From: Bacillota bacterium
GTDB taxonomy: Bacteria; Actinomycetota; Aquicultoria; Aquicultorales; Aquicultoraceae
DNA: 64,000 nucleotides
Assembly (NCBI GenBank): GCA_023511485.1
Contig: JAIMBH010000009.1
Span: 17,388-81,387, forward strand
Direction: 5' to 3'
Position 1 is the first letter of the stretch, and every line of letters begins with the position of its first letter. Of the stretch, positions 63,102-64,000 are shown piece by piece. The notes under the pieces were generated by a model, which saw only the letters and a list, made by a program, of their open reading frames with translations, searched no databases and was not told the origin of the DNA. A program made the translations under genes and the position numbers.

Positions 63102-63863
63102 ATGTTTGTGGGAATTGATATCGGGTCTCGATGTATCAAAGTGGTTGCTTTGAACGGATCCGGGATCGAGGACTTTCAGATCGCCGATACTGGATTTAAT
63201 CCTTACGAGCGCTCGCTTGGGATGATAAAACCTTATAAAGCAAAAAGGATTGTGGCAACTGGGTATGGTCGTCACTTTGCAAGAGAAGACTTTGCCGATG
63301 AGGTAATAACTGAAATCAAAGCACATGCGATTGGCACTCGTTATCTTTTCCCGAATTGCCGCACGATAATCGATATTGGAGGTCAGGACAGTAAAGCCAT
63401 TTCACTGGATGAGAACGGTAGGGTGATAGATTTTCAGATGAACGATAGGTGTGCTGCGGGGACAGGCAAGTTTCTTGAAATAATGGCCAGAACCTTGGGT
63501 TTTACTATCGATGAGTTTGGGTCTCAATGTATGTTTGCTGATAAGGTCATAAGAATAAATAGCATGTGCACTGTATTTGCCGAGTCCGAGGTGGTTTCGC
63601 TTCTGGCAAAAAAAGAAGATCCAAAAAGTATTGGACTTGGACTACATAAATCTATTGTTGAAAGAGTAAGTGCTATGGTAAGCAGGATAGGGGTTAATGA
63701 TGATATCGTTATCTCGGGTGGAGTTGGAAGAAATCCCTGTATAAAGATGTTATTTGAACAAAAGTTAGGACGAAAGATATGTGCGTATATCTATCCCGAA
63801 ATTGCTGGCGCGCTGGGAGCAGCGATTGCAGCAATGAGCGGCAGCTATTTAAATAGCTGCTAA
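63102..63863 (+). CDS. Activator ATPase of the double-cubane reductase (HgdC/YjiL-like)
   Basis: A 253-residue ASKHA-fold ATPase. GIDIGSRCIKVVAL is the phosphate-1 loop and IIDIGGQDSK phosphate-2. Cys117 (NDRCAAGTGKF) and Cys156 (NSMCTVFAESE) supply the bridging iron-sulfur cluster between two subunits. ISGGVGRN completes the adenosine site. It hydrolyses ATP to push one electron into the partner reductase. The ATG at 63102 is one base after the reductase stop codon, so the two are coupled. Confidence 0.92.
   Translation: MFVGIDIGSRCIKVVALNGSGIEDFQIADTGFNPYERSLGMIKPYKAKRIVATGYGRHFAREDFADEVITEIKAHAIGTRYLFPNCRTIIDIGGQDSKAISLDENGRVIDFQMNDRCAAGTGKFLEIMARTLGFTIDEFGSQCMFADKVIRINSMCTVFAESEVVSLLAKKEDPKSIGLGLHKSIVERVSAMVSRIGVNDDIVISGGVGRNPCIKMLFEQKLGRKICAYIYPEIAGALGAAIAAMSGSYLNSC
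63841..63860. repeat. 20-nt perfect palindrome spanning the end of the activator gene
   Basis: GCAGCTATTT and its exact complement, encoding the last residues (S-Y-L-N-S-C). It may fold into a stem at the 3' end of the message, ahead of the true terminator. Confidence 0.6.
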
Positions 63864-63890
63864 GTATTTTACTTTGAAATCGGTTTGGAG

Positions 63891-63922
63891 TGGGGCGGAC
63901 TGTTTTACTAAAGTCCGCCCCA
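63891..63922 (+). terminator. Terminator of the double-cubane reductase operon
   Basis: TGGGGCGGAC and GTCCGCCCCA (10 bp) around a 12-base loop, followed by TTTATT. Confidence 0.85.
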
Positions 63923-63942
63923 TTTATTGCGTAAGCGAATAC

Positions 63943-63959
63943 CCCCCGCTATGCGGGGG
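63943..63959. repeat. GC-rich hairpin, possible end of an IS200/IS605-type element
   Basis: CCCCCGC-TAT-GCGGGGG followed by AGTTC. Hairpins of this form occur at the ends of IS200/IS605 elements. No transposase is visible before the window ends, so this is only a hint. Confidence 0.3.
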
Positions 63960-64000
63960 AGTTCAAATAAGGCGAAGCCGTTATGGTAGTGACATAAAAG

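Overview
The window reads as one ordinary bacterial chromosomal segment with little sign of mobile DNA. It has moderate, slightly AT-leaning base composition, strong AGGAGG-type ribosome binding sites and many GTG and TTG starts. The gene order nadD-yqeK-LCP-rsfS-leuS-comEA-comEC-holA-rpsT-murJ-lepA, followed by uvrC-ogt-rapZ-yvcK-whiA-gap-pgk-tpiA-gpmI-secG, is typical of Gram-positive lineages (Firmicutes and Actinobacteriota). whiA, rapZ, an LCP protein and several lipobox proteins fit a monoderm cell. A double-cubane-cluster reductase with its ATP-driven activator, a menaquinone methyltransferase, ferritin-like proteins and a selenoprotein suggest an anaerobe or facultative anaerobe with quinone respiration. 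A deep-branching, moderate-GC actinobacterial lineage is my best guess, by inference only.

Layout. 1-7420: a truncated DUF362 gene, an orphan LuxR-type regulator divergent from a chemoreceptor, a lipid-anchored beta-carbonic anhydrase, pyrE, a DsrE-family gene with an in-frame UGA, an FKBP isomerase and a STAS protein. 7613-10927: a CcsA/CcmF-like membrane protein with two membrane-associated companions, then a second FKBP and a ferritin-like protein. 11131-18160: a complete export operon with a TetR repressor and its operators, two membrane-fusion adaptors, two ABC ATPases and two ABC-2 permeases, laid out like a split version of the E. coli ybhGFSR system. 18179-24759: ferritin-like protein, nth, a YgbA-like nitrosative-stress gene with an FNR/DNR-type box, nitroreductase, sugar dehydrogenase, MFS exporter, DUF1614 protein and a family-4-like uracil-DNA glycosylase. 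25087-26502: a glycosyltransferase fused to a CBS pair. 26649-40836: the conserved NAD, ribosome, tRNA, competence, replication and cell-wall block, with one tRNA-Ala. 40934-42823: two small genes and an Rrf2-HAD fusion. 42842-53754: DNA repair, the RapZ/YvcK/WhiA trio, the lower-glycolysis operon and secG. 53909-63863: an orphan peptide-binding lipoprotein, a secreted matrixin-type protease, recD2, menG, a nitroreductase, small stress proteins, and the double-cubane reductase with its activator.

The strongest unusual signal is at 5861-6361. A DsrE-family reading frame is interrupted by a UGA exactly where the family has its conserved cysteine. The frame stays open to a natural C-terminus and carries a bacterial SECIS-type hairpin at the right distance, so it is very likely a selenoprotein. 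Other notable items are the Rrf2-HAD fusion, the glycosyltransferase-CBS fusion, a CTG-started rsfS, the paired degenerate motifs in the two ABC ATPases, an exported carbonic anhydrase, and an FNR-type box positioned at about -41.5 upstream of the YgbA-like gene. I saw no CRISPR array, prophage or complete insertion sequence.
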